A stretch of DNA of 64,000 bases from Nocardioides sp. AX2bis (GCF_902506435.1 NZ_LR733215.1:2519509-2583508); one strand, 5' to 3'; shown: positions 19,922 to 29,496, counted from the stretch's first letter. The notes: generated from the letters alone by a model not told the origin. Translations and numbers: made by a program.

Positions 19922-20625
19922 GCGGGGCGGGTGACGTCGCGGTGCTGGTCGTGGAGGACGAGGAGCTCGCTGCGGCCGCCCACGCGGCGTACGTCGGGCG
20001 CACGCCGGGCTTCGCCCTGGCCGGTGTCGCCCGCTCGGCGCGGGACGCGCTGGTGCGGCTGCGCCAGGGCGGCGTCGACCTCGTCCTGCTCGACCTGAAC
20101 CTCCCCGACGGCCACGGTCTCGACCTGGTCGGCCGGATGCGCGCCGAGGGCCTGTGGTGCGACGTGATCGCGGTGACCGCGGCGCGGGACGTGGAGGTCG
20201 TACGACGCGCGGTCTCGCAGGGCGTCGTGCTCTACCTGCTCAAGCCGTTCGCGTACGCGACCTTCCGCACCAAGCTCGAGCAGTACGCCGACTACCGCTC
20301 GCGGATGGCCGCCGAGGCGACCGGCGCGGGCCAGCTGGGCCAGGAGGAGGTCGACCGGGCGCTGGGCACCCTGCGTCCGGGCTCGGACTCCCCCGGCTCG
20401 CTGCCGAAGGGGATGAGCGCCGACACCCTGCGCGAGGTGGTGGCCGCCCTGCGGGCCGCGGGCACGGCGCGCTCGGCCTCCGAGCTCGGCGAGGTCACGG
20501 GCGCCTCGCGGGTCACGGTGCGCCGCTACCTCGAGCACCTCGCCGCGGAGGGGCTGGTGCGACGCGGGACGCGGTACGGCGGCAGCGGCCGCCCCGAGGT
20601 GGAGTACCGCTGGTCCGGGGCCTGA
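19918..20625 (+). CDS. Response regulator, CitB/DctR type
   Basis: 235 residues from a GTG that overlaps the kinase stop. The receiver domain has acidic residues at 13-14 (VVEDEE), phosphoacceptor Asp59 in LVLLDLNLPDG, and the lysine in YLLKPF. The C-terminal domain is a winged helix-turn-helix (SASELGEVTGASRVTVRRYLEHLAAEGLVRR) of the kind found in CitB/DcuR regulators. It probably activates dctA when the partner kinase senses a dicarboxylate. Confidence 0.9.
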   Translation: MSGAGDVAVLVVEDEELAAAAHAAYVGRTPGFALAGVARSARDALVRLRQGGVDLVLLDLNLPDGHGLDLVGRMRAEGLWCDVIAVTAARDVEVVRRAVSQGVVLYLLKPFAYATFRTKLEQYADYRSRMAAEATGAGQLGQEEVDRALGTLRPGSDSPGSLPKGMSADTLREVVAALRAAGTARSASELGEVTGASRVTVRRYLEHLAAEGLVRRGTRYGGSGRPEVEYRWSGA

Positions 20626-20658
20626 CCCGCTGTCGGTGCCGGGTGCTTGGCTGGGGTC

Positions 20659-21600
20659 ATGAGCAGCCCCGTCTCCGGTCCTCCCGTCGCCCTCGTCGCC
20701 GGGGCGACCCGGGGCGCCGGTCGTGCACTCGCCGTCGAGCTGGGCCGGGCCGGTTTCCACGTCTACGCCACCGGCCGGTCGAGCCGGGCCGGCGGGCCGT
20801 CGGAGATCGGGCGGCCGGAGACGATCGAGGAGACCGGCGAGCTGGTCGAGGCCGCCGGGGGGTCTGCGAGCGCGGTGGTGGTCGACCACGAGGACGCCGA
20901 GGCGGTGGCCTCGCTCGTGGGCCGGGTCGAGGCCGAGCACGGGCGTCTCGACGTGCTGGTCAACGACGTCTTCGGCGGCGACCGCTACGCCCAGTGGGAC
21001 ACGCCGCTGTGGGAGCACGACCTCGCCGGTGGCGCACGGATGCTGCGGATGGGCGTGTGGACCCACCTCGTCACCGCCCACCACGCGCTGCCGCTGCTGC
21101 TGCGGACCGCGGCGGCGACCGGACGCGACGGGCTGCTGGTCGAGATGACCGACGGCACCGCGGAGTTCAACGCCGCCTACCGCGAGTCGGTCGGCTTCTA
21201 CTACGACCTGGTCAAGGCCGGGGTCGGCCGGATCGTGCTGGGGCTGACCCACGAGCTGCGCGACCACCCGGTCACCGCGCTGGCCGTGACCCCGGGCTGG
21301 CTGCGCTCGGAGCAGATGCTGGAGGGCTTCAAGGTCACCGAGGCGACCTGGCGGGACGCGCTCGTCCAGGTGCCCGGCTTCGCCATCTCGGAGTCACCGA
21401 CCTACGTGGCGCGGGGAGTGGCTGCGCTCGCCGGCGACGCGGCTCACGAGCGCTTCGCGGGGCGGACGCTGACGTCGTACGACCTCGCGACCACCTACGG
21501 GCTCACCGACACCGACGGGTCCCGGCCCGACTGCTGGGGCTACCTCGCCCGGCACGGCCTCAGCGAGCAGAGCGGGGCGGGCGTGGCGGAGTTCCGCTGA
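20659..21600 (+). CDS. Short-chain dehydrogenase/reductase
   Basis: 313 residues from the ATG; a TTG four codons upstream is possible but less likely. The NAD(P)-binding motif is AGATRGAGR (residues 14-22). The catalytic pair is Tyr182 and Lys186 in YDLVK. The usual NNAG is replaced by NDVFGGD, as in the DHRS1-like subgroup of SDRs. The insert between strands 4 and 5 is longer than in minimal SDRs. Substrate unknown. It stands alone between the response regulator and the convergent ispG. Confidence 0.85.
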   Translation: MSSPVSGPPVALVAGATRGAGRALAVELGRAGFHVYATGRSSRAGGPSEIGRPETIEETGELVEAAGGSASAVVVDHEDAEAVASLVGRVEAEHGRLDVLVNDVFGGDRYAQWDTPLWEHDLAGGARMLRMGVWTHLVTAHHALPLLLRTAAATGRDGLLVEMTDGTAEFNAAYRESVGFYYDLVKAGVGRIVLGLTHELRDHPVTALAVTPGWLRSEQMLEGFKVTEATWRDALVQVPGFAISESPTYVARGVAALAGDAAHERFAGRTLTSYDLATTYGLTDTDGSRPDCWGYLARHGLSEQSGAGVAEFR

Positions 21601-21619
21601 GCCGGCTGGTGCCTCGGAG

Positions 21620-22771
<1,152 letters not shown>

Positions 22772-22836
22772 GTCTCCGAGCGTACTGCCCGACCGTCGCC
22801 ACCCCTCCCCCTGCGGCGGACGTCATACCCGCCGCC

Positions 22837-22884
22837 GGACGTCATCCCTTCCGCAGGGACGTGTCCTCGATCTGGATGACGTCC
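22837..22884. repeat. 48-bp palindromic repeat element, copy 1
   Basis: Bounded by perfect 11-bp inverted ends GGACGTCATCC (22837-22847) and GGATGACGTCC (22874-22884). Its centre contains GTCCTCGAT, shared with copy 2 at 23965-24012. The two copies match at 40 of 48 positions and have the same orientation. A partial extra end, GGACGTCATACC, lies at 22818. The element is 14 bases beyond the stop of the DUF559 gene. It resembles REP or REPIN-type elements in size and symmetry. Confidence 0.8.
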
Positions 22885-22898
22885 TGCGACGACCGACC

Positions 22899-23843
22899 TC
22901 AGGCCGCGGCCCGGACCCAGCCGCCGTGTCGCAGGGCGTCCTCCACCTGGTCGAGGAACTCCTCCGGCTGCAGCCGGAGACCCAGCAGCGGGATCCGCAG
23001 CACCGAGTCACCGCTCAGCACCAGGGCGTTCTGGCGCAGGGCGTCAGCGGCGACCTGGTCGACCCAGGTGTGGTGGATGCCGTCGACCTCGACCACCACG
23101 CGGAAGGTCGTCCAGTACAGGTCGAGGTAGTAGCGACCACGGGCGTCGCGTCGCAGCACCTGGCGGTCGGGTGCCGGCAGGCCACGGGCCCGCAGGGCTC
23201 GTACGACGTCCAGCTCGCCCAGCGACCGCACGCCCTCCAGCAGCTCGAGGACCACCTCGTGGAGCAGCAGGCGTCGTCGGTCGCGTCGGACCCGGAGCGC
23301 CTCGCGACCGAGGAGCTCGGGCGTGGTGAGGCCCTGCTGCACCGTGGCGGTCAGCAGGTAGGTCGCCTGACGCTCGGTGGTCGCCCACAGCGCCGCCCGG
23401 ACCGCGGCCACCTCCGGCCGGGTCCGGGGCGGCCCGCCGCGGGTGATGACGTCCTCGGCGCACCACCGGCGGGTCTGGCGGACGTCGTACGCCGCGGAGC
23501 GCCGCACCCGGGCACCGCGCGGCACGGACACACGGACGCGCTCGACGTCGAACCGCTCGAGACCCGAGGCGACGAGGGAGGCAGCCCCGTCCAGGCAGGC
23601 GCGCGGACCACCCTGGAACACCGCGGCCCAGTGGTGCGCCGTGACCTCCATCGGCCCGGTGTGCAGGCACACCGACTGGTCGCCGACGGCCACCCAGCGC
23701 CGGGCGCGTACCTCCCCCTCGACCTGCCAGCGCGTCACGCCGAGGCGGTAGAGGTCGCGCCGCGAGACCACCCCTGGTTGCCGTGCGGCCAGGGCGCGCG
23801 CGTCGCGGAGGGCTCGGGAGTCGAGGCGGGAGGTGAGGACCAT
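22899..23843 (-). CDS. DUF559 (Vsr-like nuclease fold) protein with AbiEi-like N-terminus
   Basis: 314 residues from an ATG. The N-terminal ~55 residues (ALAARQPGVVSRRDLYRLGV then RARRWVAVG) look like the winged-helix domain found in AbiEi-type antitoxins. The C-terminal domain has the PD-(D/E)xK-like pattern of DUF559/Vsr proteins: Asp241 in YYLDLYW, Glu252 and Asp254 in VVVEVDGIHH, then ALRQNALVLSGDSVLRI. No AbiEii toxin or DNA methylase is next to it. It interrupts the conserved rseP-ispG order and lies between two copies of a 48-bp palindromic element. Nuclease activity is inferred from the fold only, and the role is unknown. Confidence 0.75.
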   Translation of the reverse strand: MVLTSRLDSRALRDARALAARQPGVVSRRDLYRLGVTRWQVEGEVRARRWVAVGDQSVCLHTGPMEVTAHHWAAVFQGGPRACLDGAASLVASGLERFDVERVRVSVPRGARVRRSAAYDVRQTRRWCAEDVITRGGPPRTRPEVAAVRAALWATTERQATYLLTATVQQGLTTPELLGREALRVRRDRRRLLLHEVVLELLEGVRSLGELDVVRALRARGLPAPDRQVLRRDARGRYYLDLYWTTFRVVVEVDGIHHTWVDQVAADALRQNALVLSGDSVLRIPLLGLRLQPEEFLDQVEDALRHGGWVRAAA

Positions 23844-23964
23844 GCCGGCAGCGTCGCCGCCGGTGGGCGGCCCCGGCAGTCGTCGGCACCCCACCTGGGG
23901 ACGACGTCGGCGTACGGCCCACTGTGGACACCTCCCGGCCGGTCCATCACCCGGCGCGACCGCA

Positions 23965-24012
23965 GGACGTCATCCGTCCCGCGGACACGGGTCCTCGATA
24001 CGGATGACGTCC
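23965..24012. repeat. 48-bp palindromic repeat element, copy 2
   Basis: The same ends as copy 1, GGACGTCATCC at 23965-23975 and GGATGACGTCC at 24002-24012, with a CCGCGGACACGGGTCC core. It lies 121 bases upstream of the DUF559 start and 21 bases after the rseP stop. It could also end rseP transcription. Confidence 0.8.
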
Positions 24013-24033
24013 CGGGCGGGCCCGGAGCAGGAC

Positions 24034-25413
24034 TCAGCCGGCGAGGGAGATCGGGGCCACCACGTCGCCGAGGATCAGCACCACGCCCATCACCATCAGC
24101 ACCAGCCCGAAGCCGTACGCGATCGGCAGCATCCGGGCCACGTCGACGTAGCCGGGGTCGGGGCGACGGCGCAGCCAGGCGAGCCGGCGGCGTACGGACT
24201 CCCACGCCGCGCCGGCGATGTGGCCGCCGTCGAGCGGGAGCAGCGGGACGAAGTTGAAGACGCCGATGAACAGGTTGAAGCCGGCCACCAGCGACAGCAG
24301 GCTGAACGCCCGGTCGCCCGCGGGCACCTCGGTCGTCGATGCCGTCTCCCCCGCGATCCGGCCGCCGCCGACGATGCTCACCGGGCTGTCGGCCTGGCGC
24401 TCCTCGACCCCGACGATGGCCTGGCCGACCTCGAAGACCTTGATCGGGAGGGTGCCGATCGCCTGCACCGTGTCGACGGTGAGCGAGCCCATCCGCTCGA
24501 TCGTGTAGAGCGGGCCGCCGGTCGGCACGACCAGCTCGGCCTCCGGCGAGACGCCGAGGAAGCCGACCTCGGTCAGGGTCTCGTCCTCGCCGGTCAGGTC
24601 GTCGGGACGCAGCTCGACGGTGGTGCTGGTGCGCCCGACCTCGCGCTGGCCGTCGCGCTCGAAGCCGATCACCGCCGCACCGGAGGCGTTGTCGCGGATC
24701 AGCCCGCGCAGCTGATCCCAGCTGGTCACGGCGGTGCCGTTGAAGTCGGTGATGGTGTCGCCCGGGAGCAGGCCGGCCTCGAAGGCCGGCGCGTCCGGGT
24801 CGCCCTCGCGGCAGTCCGTGCGCTGCTCGGAGTACGGGATGACGCAGCGCGACACCTCGGCGACCACGGGCCGACCCGGGGCCGGCTCGGCGCTCGCGGC
24901 GCTCATGTCGCCGTAGGTGCTGAAGACCGTCCAGAACAGCAGGAACGCGATCAGGATGTTGACGCTCGGCCCGCCGGCCATCACCACGATCTTCTTCCAC
25001 GGCGGCATCTTGTAGAACAGCCGGTCCTCGTCGGCGGCGGTGATCGTCTCGTACTCCGCGGAGCGGGCGTCGGAGACCAGCTGGGTGAAGAGCCCGGTGT
25101 TGGACTTGCGCACCTTGTGGACCTCGCGGCCCTGCTCGTCGAGCTCGACCGGCCCGGCCAGCTCCTCGGCCCCGGGCGGGAGCATCCCGACGATCTTGAC
25201 GTAGCCGCCGAGCGGGATCGCCTTGACGCCGTACTCCGTCTCGCCGACCTGCCGGCTCCAGACGGTCGGGCCGAAGCCGATGAAGTACTGCGTGACCTTC
25301 CCGCCGAACCGCTTGGCCGGGATCATGTGACCGAGCTCGTGCAGGCCGATCGAGACCAGGATCGCGCCGACGAAGAAGACGACCCCGGCGGTGTACAGCA
25401 GCACGGTCGTCAC
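24034..25413 (-). CDS. rseP: Site-2 intramembrane zinc protease, RseP/Rip1 family
   Basis: 459 residues from a GTG overlapping the dxr stop by four bases. It cleaves membrane-bound anti-sigma factors and similar substrates within the membrane. The zinc site is HELGH (His25, Glu26, His29) in the first helix; the third ligand motif PLLPLDGGH is near the C-terminus. A PDZ domain lies between (FEAGLLPGDTITDFNG). About four membrane helices are visible. In mycobacteria the homologue is Rip1. The dxr-rseP coupling is typical of actinobacteria. Confidence 0.93.
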   Translation of the reverse strand: MTTVLLYTAGVVFFVGAILVSIGLHELGHMIPAKRFGGKVTQYFIGFGPTVWSRQVGETEYGVKAIPLGGYVKIVGMLPPGAEELAGPVELDEQGREVHKVRKSNTGLFTQLVSDARSAEYETITAADEDRLFYKMPPWKKIVVMAGGPSVNILIAFLLFWTVFSTYGDMSAASAEPAPGRPVVAEVSRCVIPYSEQRTDCREGDPDAPAFEAGLLPGDTITDFNGTAVTSWDQLRGLIRDNASGAAVIGFERDGQREVGRTSTTVELRPDDLTGEDETLTEVGFLGVSPEAELVVPTGGPLYTIERMGSLTVDTVQAIGTLPIKVFEVGQAIVGVEERQADSPVSIVGGGRIAGETASTTEVPAGDRAFSLLSLVAGFNLFIGVFNFVPLLPLDGGHIAGAAWESVRRRLAWLRRRPDPGYVDVARMLPIAYGFGLVLMVMGVVLILGDVVAPISLAG

Positions 25414-26531
25414 GTCGCGCTCCTCTCGATGACCCGGGTGGCCTCGGACCTCGCCCACGCGTCGGCGGCGAGCACGTCGTCGAGGGTGAGGTCCGCCGCT
25501 GAGCCTACGTCGTGGCGCGTGACGACCTCGGCGACCGCATCGACGATGCCGGTGAAGCGCAGCCGCCCGTCCCGGAACGCCGCGACGCACACCTCGTTGG
25601 CCGCGTTGTACGCCGCCGGCGCGGTCCCCCCGCGGCGTCCGGCCTCGCGGGCCAGCGCCACGGCGGGGAACGCCTCGTCGTCGAGCGGGGCGAAGTCCCA
25701 CGTCTGCGGGCGGGTCCAGTCGACCGGGGGCGCGGCGTCGGAGACGCGCTCGGGCCAGGACAGTCCCAGCGCGATCGGGATCCGCATCGTCGGGGGGCTG
25801 GCCTGGGCCAGGGTCGAGCCGTCACGGAACTCCACCATCGAATGCACGACGCTGGTCGGGTGCACGACCACCACGATGTCGTCGTAGGGGACGCCGAAGA
25901 GCAGGTGCGCCTCGATCACCTCGAGGCCCTTGTTGACCAGGGTCGCCGAGTTGATGGTGATGACCGGGCCCATGTCCCAGGTGGGGTGGTCCATCGCCTG
26001 CGCGACGGTCACGTCGTGGAGGTCGGCGCGGGTGCGCCCGCGGAACGGCCCCCCGCTCGCGGTCAGCACGAGCCGTCGTACGTCGGCCGCGGTCCCGGCG
26101 CGCAGGCACTGCGCGAGCGCGCTGTGCTCGGAGTCCACCGGGACGACCTGGTCGGGCGCGGCCCGGTCCAGGACCAGCGGGCCACCCATGACCAGCGACT
26201 CCTTGTTCGCCAGCGCCAGCGTGCGGCCGGCCTCGAGCGCGGCCAGGGTGGGGCGCAGGCCGACGGACCCGGTGATCCCGTTCAGGACCACGTCGCACGG
26301 CAGGGTGGCGGCCTCCACCGAGGCCTCCTCCCCCAGGCCGGCGAAGAACGTCCCGCCCAGCTCGGGCGCCGCGGCCCGGCACCGCGCGACCTGCTCCTCG
26401 AAGAGCTCGGGGTTGCTGCCCCCGGCGGTCAGCCCGACGACCCGGAAGGCCTCCGGGCTGGCGGCGACCAGGTCGAGCGCCTGGGTGCCGATGCTGCCGG
26501 TCGAGCCGAGGATGACCACGTCGCGTCGCAC
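25410..26531 (-). CDS. dxr: 1-deoxy-D-xylulose-5-phosphate reductoisomerase
   Basis: 373 residues from a GTG. It forms methylerythritol 4-phosphate, the committed step of the MEP pathway, with NADPH. The NADPH-binding motif GSTGSIGTQALD is at residues 9-20. The metal and substrate sites are in VPVDSEHSAL and LTASGGPFRG, and the HPTWDMG loop and the N-K-(G/A)-x-E segment VNKGLEVIEAH are present. It is coupled to rseP by GTGA and is divergent from the GABA aminotransferase gene. Confidence 0.96.
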   Translation of the reverse strand: MRRDVVILGSTGSIGTQALDLVAASPEAFRVVGLTAGGSNPELFEEQVARCRAAAPELGGTFFAGLGEEASVEAATLPCDVVLNGITGSVGLRPTLAALEAGRTLALANKESLVMGGPLVLDRAAPDQVVPVDSEHSALAQCLRAGTAADVRRLVLTASGGPFRGRTRADLHDVTVAQAMDHPTWDMGPVITINSATLVNKGLEVIEAHLLFGVPYDDIVVVVHPTSVVHSMVEFRDGSTLAQASPPTMRIPIALGLSWPERVSDAAPPVDWTRPQTWDFAPLDDEAFPAVALAREAGRRGGTAPAAYNAANEVCVAAFRDGRLRFTGIVDAVAEVVTRHDVGSAADLTLDDVLAADAWARSEATRVIERSAT

Positions 26532-26584
26532 GCGCCCAGTGTCGCAGCCTGCCCGCAGCGGCGGATCGGCCGTAGCATCCGACC

Positions 26585-27928
26585 ATGACGCAGACGATCA
26601 CCGGCGGACCGGGTCTCACGCAGGAGCGCAACCTCGTCACCGAGGTCCCCGGGCCGCGCTCGCGGGAGCGGCTGGCCCGCAAGAAGGCCCACGTGGCCGA
26701 CGGCGTCGGCACGGCGCTGCCGGTGTTCGTGGAGGCCGCCGGCGGCGGGGTCCTGCGCGACGTCGACGGCAACACCCTCATCGACCTCGGCTCCGGCATC
26801 GCGGTGACGACCGTCGGCAACAGCGCCGAGGCCGTCGTCCGCCGGGTGCGCGAGCAGCTCGACGCCTTCACCCACACCTGCTTCATGGTCACGCCGTACG
26901 ACGCCTACGTCGACGTCTGCGAGGCCCTCGCCGAGGTCACCCCCGGCGACCACGCCAAGAAGTCGGCCCTGTTCAACTCCGGCTCCGAGGCCGTCGAGAA
27001 CGCCGTCAAGATCGCGCGCGTGGCCACCGGCCGCGACGCGGTCGTGGTCTTCGACCACGCCTACCACGGGCGCACCAACCTGACGATGGCGATGACGGCG
27101 AAGGTGATGCCCTACAAGCACGGCTTCGGGCCGTTCGCCGGTGAGGTCTACCGCGCCCCGATGTCCTACCCGCTGCGCGACGGGCTCAGCGGCGAGCAGG
27201 CCGCCGCCCGGGCGGTCGAGGTGATGGAGAAGCAGGTCGGCGTCGACAACCTGGCCTGCGTGGTCATCGAGCCCGTCCAGGGGGAGGGCGGCTTCGTCGT
27301 GCCCGCCCCCGGTTTCCTGCCGGCACTGGCCCGCTGGTGCCGCGAGCACGGCGTCGTCCTCGTCGCCGACGAGGTGCAGTCCGGCTTCTGCCGCACCGGC
27401 GACTGGTTCGCCTGCGACCACGAGGGCGTCGTGCCCGACCTGGTGACGACCGCGAAGGGCATCGCCGGCGGGCTGCCGCTGGCCGCGGTCACCGGTCGCG
27501 CCGAGCTGATGGACGCCGTGCACACCGGCGGTCTCGGCGGCACCTACGGCGGCAACCCGCTGGCCTGCGCCGCCGCCCTCGGGGCGCTCGAGGAGATGCG
27601 CACCCACGACCTCGTCGGCCGGGCCCGTGAGGTCGGCGTGATCCTGCACCAGCGGCTCGGCGCGCTCGCCGCCGCGCACCCGGTCGTGGCCGAGGTGCGC
27701 GGGCGCGGGGCGATGGTCGCGGTCGAGCTGTGCGTGCCCGGCACCACCGAGCCGGACGCCGCACGGACGGCCGCCGTCGCGGCGGCCTGCCACGCCGCCG
27801 GCGTGGTCGTGCTGACCTGCGGGACCTACGGCAACGTGATCCGGGTGCTGCCGCCGCTGTCGACGACCGACGCGCTGCTGCACGAGGGCCTCGACGTGCT
27901 CGCCGAGGCGTTCGCCGCCACGGCCTGA
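26585..27928 (+). CDS. gabT: 4-aminobutyrate--2-oxoglutarate transaminase
   Basis: 447 residues. It moves the amino group of GABA to 2-oxoglutarate, giving succinate semialdehyde. PLP is expected on Lys291 (TTAKGIAGGLPLAA), with Asp262 in VADEVQSGFCRTG and the GSEAVENAVKIAR phosphate-binding loop. Length and the N-terminal TQERNLVTEVPGPRS match bacterial GabT. It could accept other omega-amino acids. It stands alone, divergent from dxr, and probably serves the putrescine route encoded elsewhere in the window. Confidence 0.93.
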   Translation: MTQTITGGPGLTQERNLVTEVPGPRSRERLARKKAHVADGVGTALPVFVEAAGGGVLRDVDGNTLIDLGSGIAVTTVGNSAEAVVRRVREQLDAFTHTCFMVTPYDAYVDVCEALAEVTPGDHAKKSALFNSGSEAVENAVKIARVATGRDAVVVFDHAYHGRTNLTMAMTAKVMPYKHGFGPFAGEVYRAPMSYPLRDGLSGEQAAARAVEVMEKQVGVDNLACVVIEPVQGEGGFVVPAPGFLPALARWCREHGVVLVADEVQSGFCRTGDWFACDHEGVVPDLVTTAKGIAGGLPLAAVTGRAELMDAVHTGGLGGTYGGNPLACAAALGALEEMRTHDLVGRAREVGVILHQRLGALAAAHPVVAEVRGRGAMVAVELCVPGTTEPDAARTAAVAAACHAAGVVVLTCGTYGNVIRVLPPLSTTDALLHEGLDVLAEAFAATA

Positions 27929-27939
27929 CCCCACCCCAC

Positions 27940-27960
27940 CCGACACCTGACGTGTGTCGG
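27940..27960 (+). terminator. Hairpin after gabT
   Basis: CCGACAC at 27940-27946 and GTGTCGG at 27954-27960 form a 7-bp stem with a 7-nt loop, 11 bases after the gabT stop. It is a probable terminator without a U-tract. Confidence 0.55.
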
Positions 27961-28025
27961 TCGTCACGGCTAGCCTCGGGCCACCGTCGGCGACTCCCCG
28001 CCGGCGCACGACCCCCGGGGGACCC

Positions 28026-29279
28026 ATGCTCCGCACCCTGGCCGCGACCGCCACCGCAGCCCTCGCCCTGACCCTCCTGCCGGCCGCCACGGCGACCGCG
28101 GCCGCACCGGGCGCCGACGACCGGGCGCAGCGCACCGCTGCCCGGGCGGCGACCGCCGCGGCCGTCGCCGGCGGCTTCTACACCCCGCCCGCCGACCTGT
28201 CCGGGCCTCCGGGCCGGGTGCTCAAGCAGCAGCCGACCGAGACGGTCCTGACCCCCGGCGACGTCCCCGCCCGGGCCCAGCGGCTGATGTACACCAGCCG
28301 TGGTGCCCACGGCGAGCGCACCGCGGTGACCGGCACGCTGCTCACCCCGGCTGCGGAGTGGGTCGGGCCGGGCGAGCGGCCGCTGGTCTCGTTCGCCGTC
28401 GGCACCCAGGGCATGGCCGACCGGTGCGCGCCCTCACGGCAGCTGCAGGCCGGGTCGGAGTACGAGTCGGCCTTCATCGGCGGGCTCGTCGCCCGCGGCT
28501 ACACCGTCGTCGTGACCGACTACGAGGGCCTCGGCACCCCGGGCACCCACGCCTACGTCAACACCGTCGCGCTGGGGCGCAACGTGCTCGACGCCGCCCG
28601 GGCCGCGACCCGCGTCGAGACCGACGCCGTGCCGACCTCGGCCCCGGTCTACACCGCCGGCTACTCCGAGGGCGGCAACGCCTCGGCCGGCGCACTCGAG
28701 CAGGCGGCCGACTACGCACCCGGGCTGAACCTCGCCGGCGGGTACGCCGGGGCGGTCCCGGCCGACCTCGCGAAGGTCGCCGGCCCGCTGGACCGCTCGA
28801 TCTACGCCGCGTTCCTGCTGTACTCCGTGGCCGCGCTCGACGCCGACTACCCGCGGCTGGGCATCTCGGACCTGCTCAACGCCGAGGGGCGTCGTACGGT
28901 CCGGGCCGCCAAGCAGACCTGCACCTCCGACGGGATCGGCGAGCTCGCGTTCACCGACTCGCGCGACCTGACCCGCAGCGGCCGGCCGATCACCGAGTTC
29001 CTCGCCCGCCCCGACATCGCCCGGGTGCTCGAGCGGCTGCGCGTCGGCGACCAGGCGCCCGAGGTCCCGGTCCTGATGGCCCACACGCGCCTCGACGACG
29101 TCGTCCCCTTCGCCCAGGCCCGCACTGCCGCCACGCAGTGGTGCGCCGGGGGTGCCACCGTCGCCTTCCGGGCCGGGATCGCCCCGACCCACGTCGGCGG
29201 CGCGGTCGAGTCCTACCCGAAGGCACTGGCGTGGCTGGAGGGCCGGGTGCAGGGCCTTCCGTCCCCCAGCACCTGCTGA
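28026..29279 (+). CDS. Secreted lipase of the secretory-lipase (LIP) family
   Basis: 417 residues from an ATG, with a signal peptide (LRTLAATATAALALTLLPA, cut near residue 26). The nucleophile is Ser214 in the elbow YTAGYSEGGNAS. VVVTDYEGLGTPG and the C-terminal VPVLMAHTRLDDVVPFAQA (acid) and IAPTHVGGAVES (His) follow the PF03583-type lipase pattern. It should hydrolyse esters outside the cell. The frame is open for 24 codons upstream, but without a ribosome-binding site or signal sequence. A 15-bp duplication covers its stop codon. Confidence 0.85.
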   Translation: MLRTLAATATAALALTLLPAATATAAAPGADDRAQRTAARAATAAAVAGGFYTPPADLSGPPGRVLKQQPTETVLTPGDVPARAQRLMYTSRGAHGERTAVTGTLLTPAAEWVGPGERPLVSFAVGTQGMADRCAPSRQLQAGSEYESAFIGGLVARGYTVVVTDYEGLGTPGTHAYVNTVALGRNVLDAARAATRVETDAVPTSAPVYTAGYSEGGNASAGALEQAADYAPGLNLAGGYAGAVPADLAKVAGPLDRSIYAAFLLYSVAALDADYPRLGISDLLNAEGRRTVRAAKQTCTSDGIGELAFTDSRDLTRSGRPITEFLARPDIARVLERLRVGDQAPEVPVLMAHTRLDDVVPFAQARTAATQWCAGGATVAFRAGIAPTHVGGAVESYPKALAWLEGRVQGLPSPSTC

Positions 29280-29294
29280 CCCAGCACCTGCTGG
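29265..29294 (+). repeat. 15-bp tandem duplication across the lipase stop codon
   Basis: CCCAGCACCTGCTGA at 29265-29279 and CCCAGCACCTGCTGG at 29280-29294. The first copy contains the stop codon (TGA at 29277-29279) and the second changes its last base to G. Each unit is also a small dyad (CCAGCA and TGCTGG), so it may fold as a weak terminator. Confidence 0.7.
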
Positions 29295-29388
29295 ACGGGC
29301 CGCGATAACCCGTTGCGCCGCGCGCCCGGCCGGCCCCACCCTGGGGTCGAGCCGGGCGCGTGGTGCGCCCGCCCGAGAGGAGCACGAC

Positions 29389-29496
29389 ATGTCGACGACT
29401 GCCCGCGGCCTGCCCGCAGACCCGACCCTCCTCTCCCGACGGAGCACCCCACGCGATGACGCACGACCACGCAGCACCGGCGGCACCCGCCGCTGA
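29389..29496 (+). CDS. Possible 35-residue leader ORF before the RIO-type kinase
   Basis: An ATG stands six bases after a strong GAGAGGAG ribosome-binding site and opens a 35-codon frame rich in Arg, Ser and Thr. It overlaps the start of the kinase gene by 41 bases in another frame. The kinase ATG itself has no good ribosome-binding site. The small frame may be a leader peptide that delivers ribosomes to the kinase start, or the real kinase start could lie here if there is a frameshift. No similarity is recognised. Confidence 0.4.
   Translation: MSTTARGLPADPTLLSRRSTPRDDARPRSTGGTRR

Noticed and set aside
22899..23843. DUF559/AbiEi-like gene considered as half of a type IV toxin-antitoxin pair
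   Set aside because: No AbiEii-type nucleotidyltransferase gene is adjacent; the neighbours are ispG and rseP.
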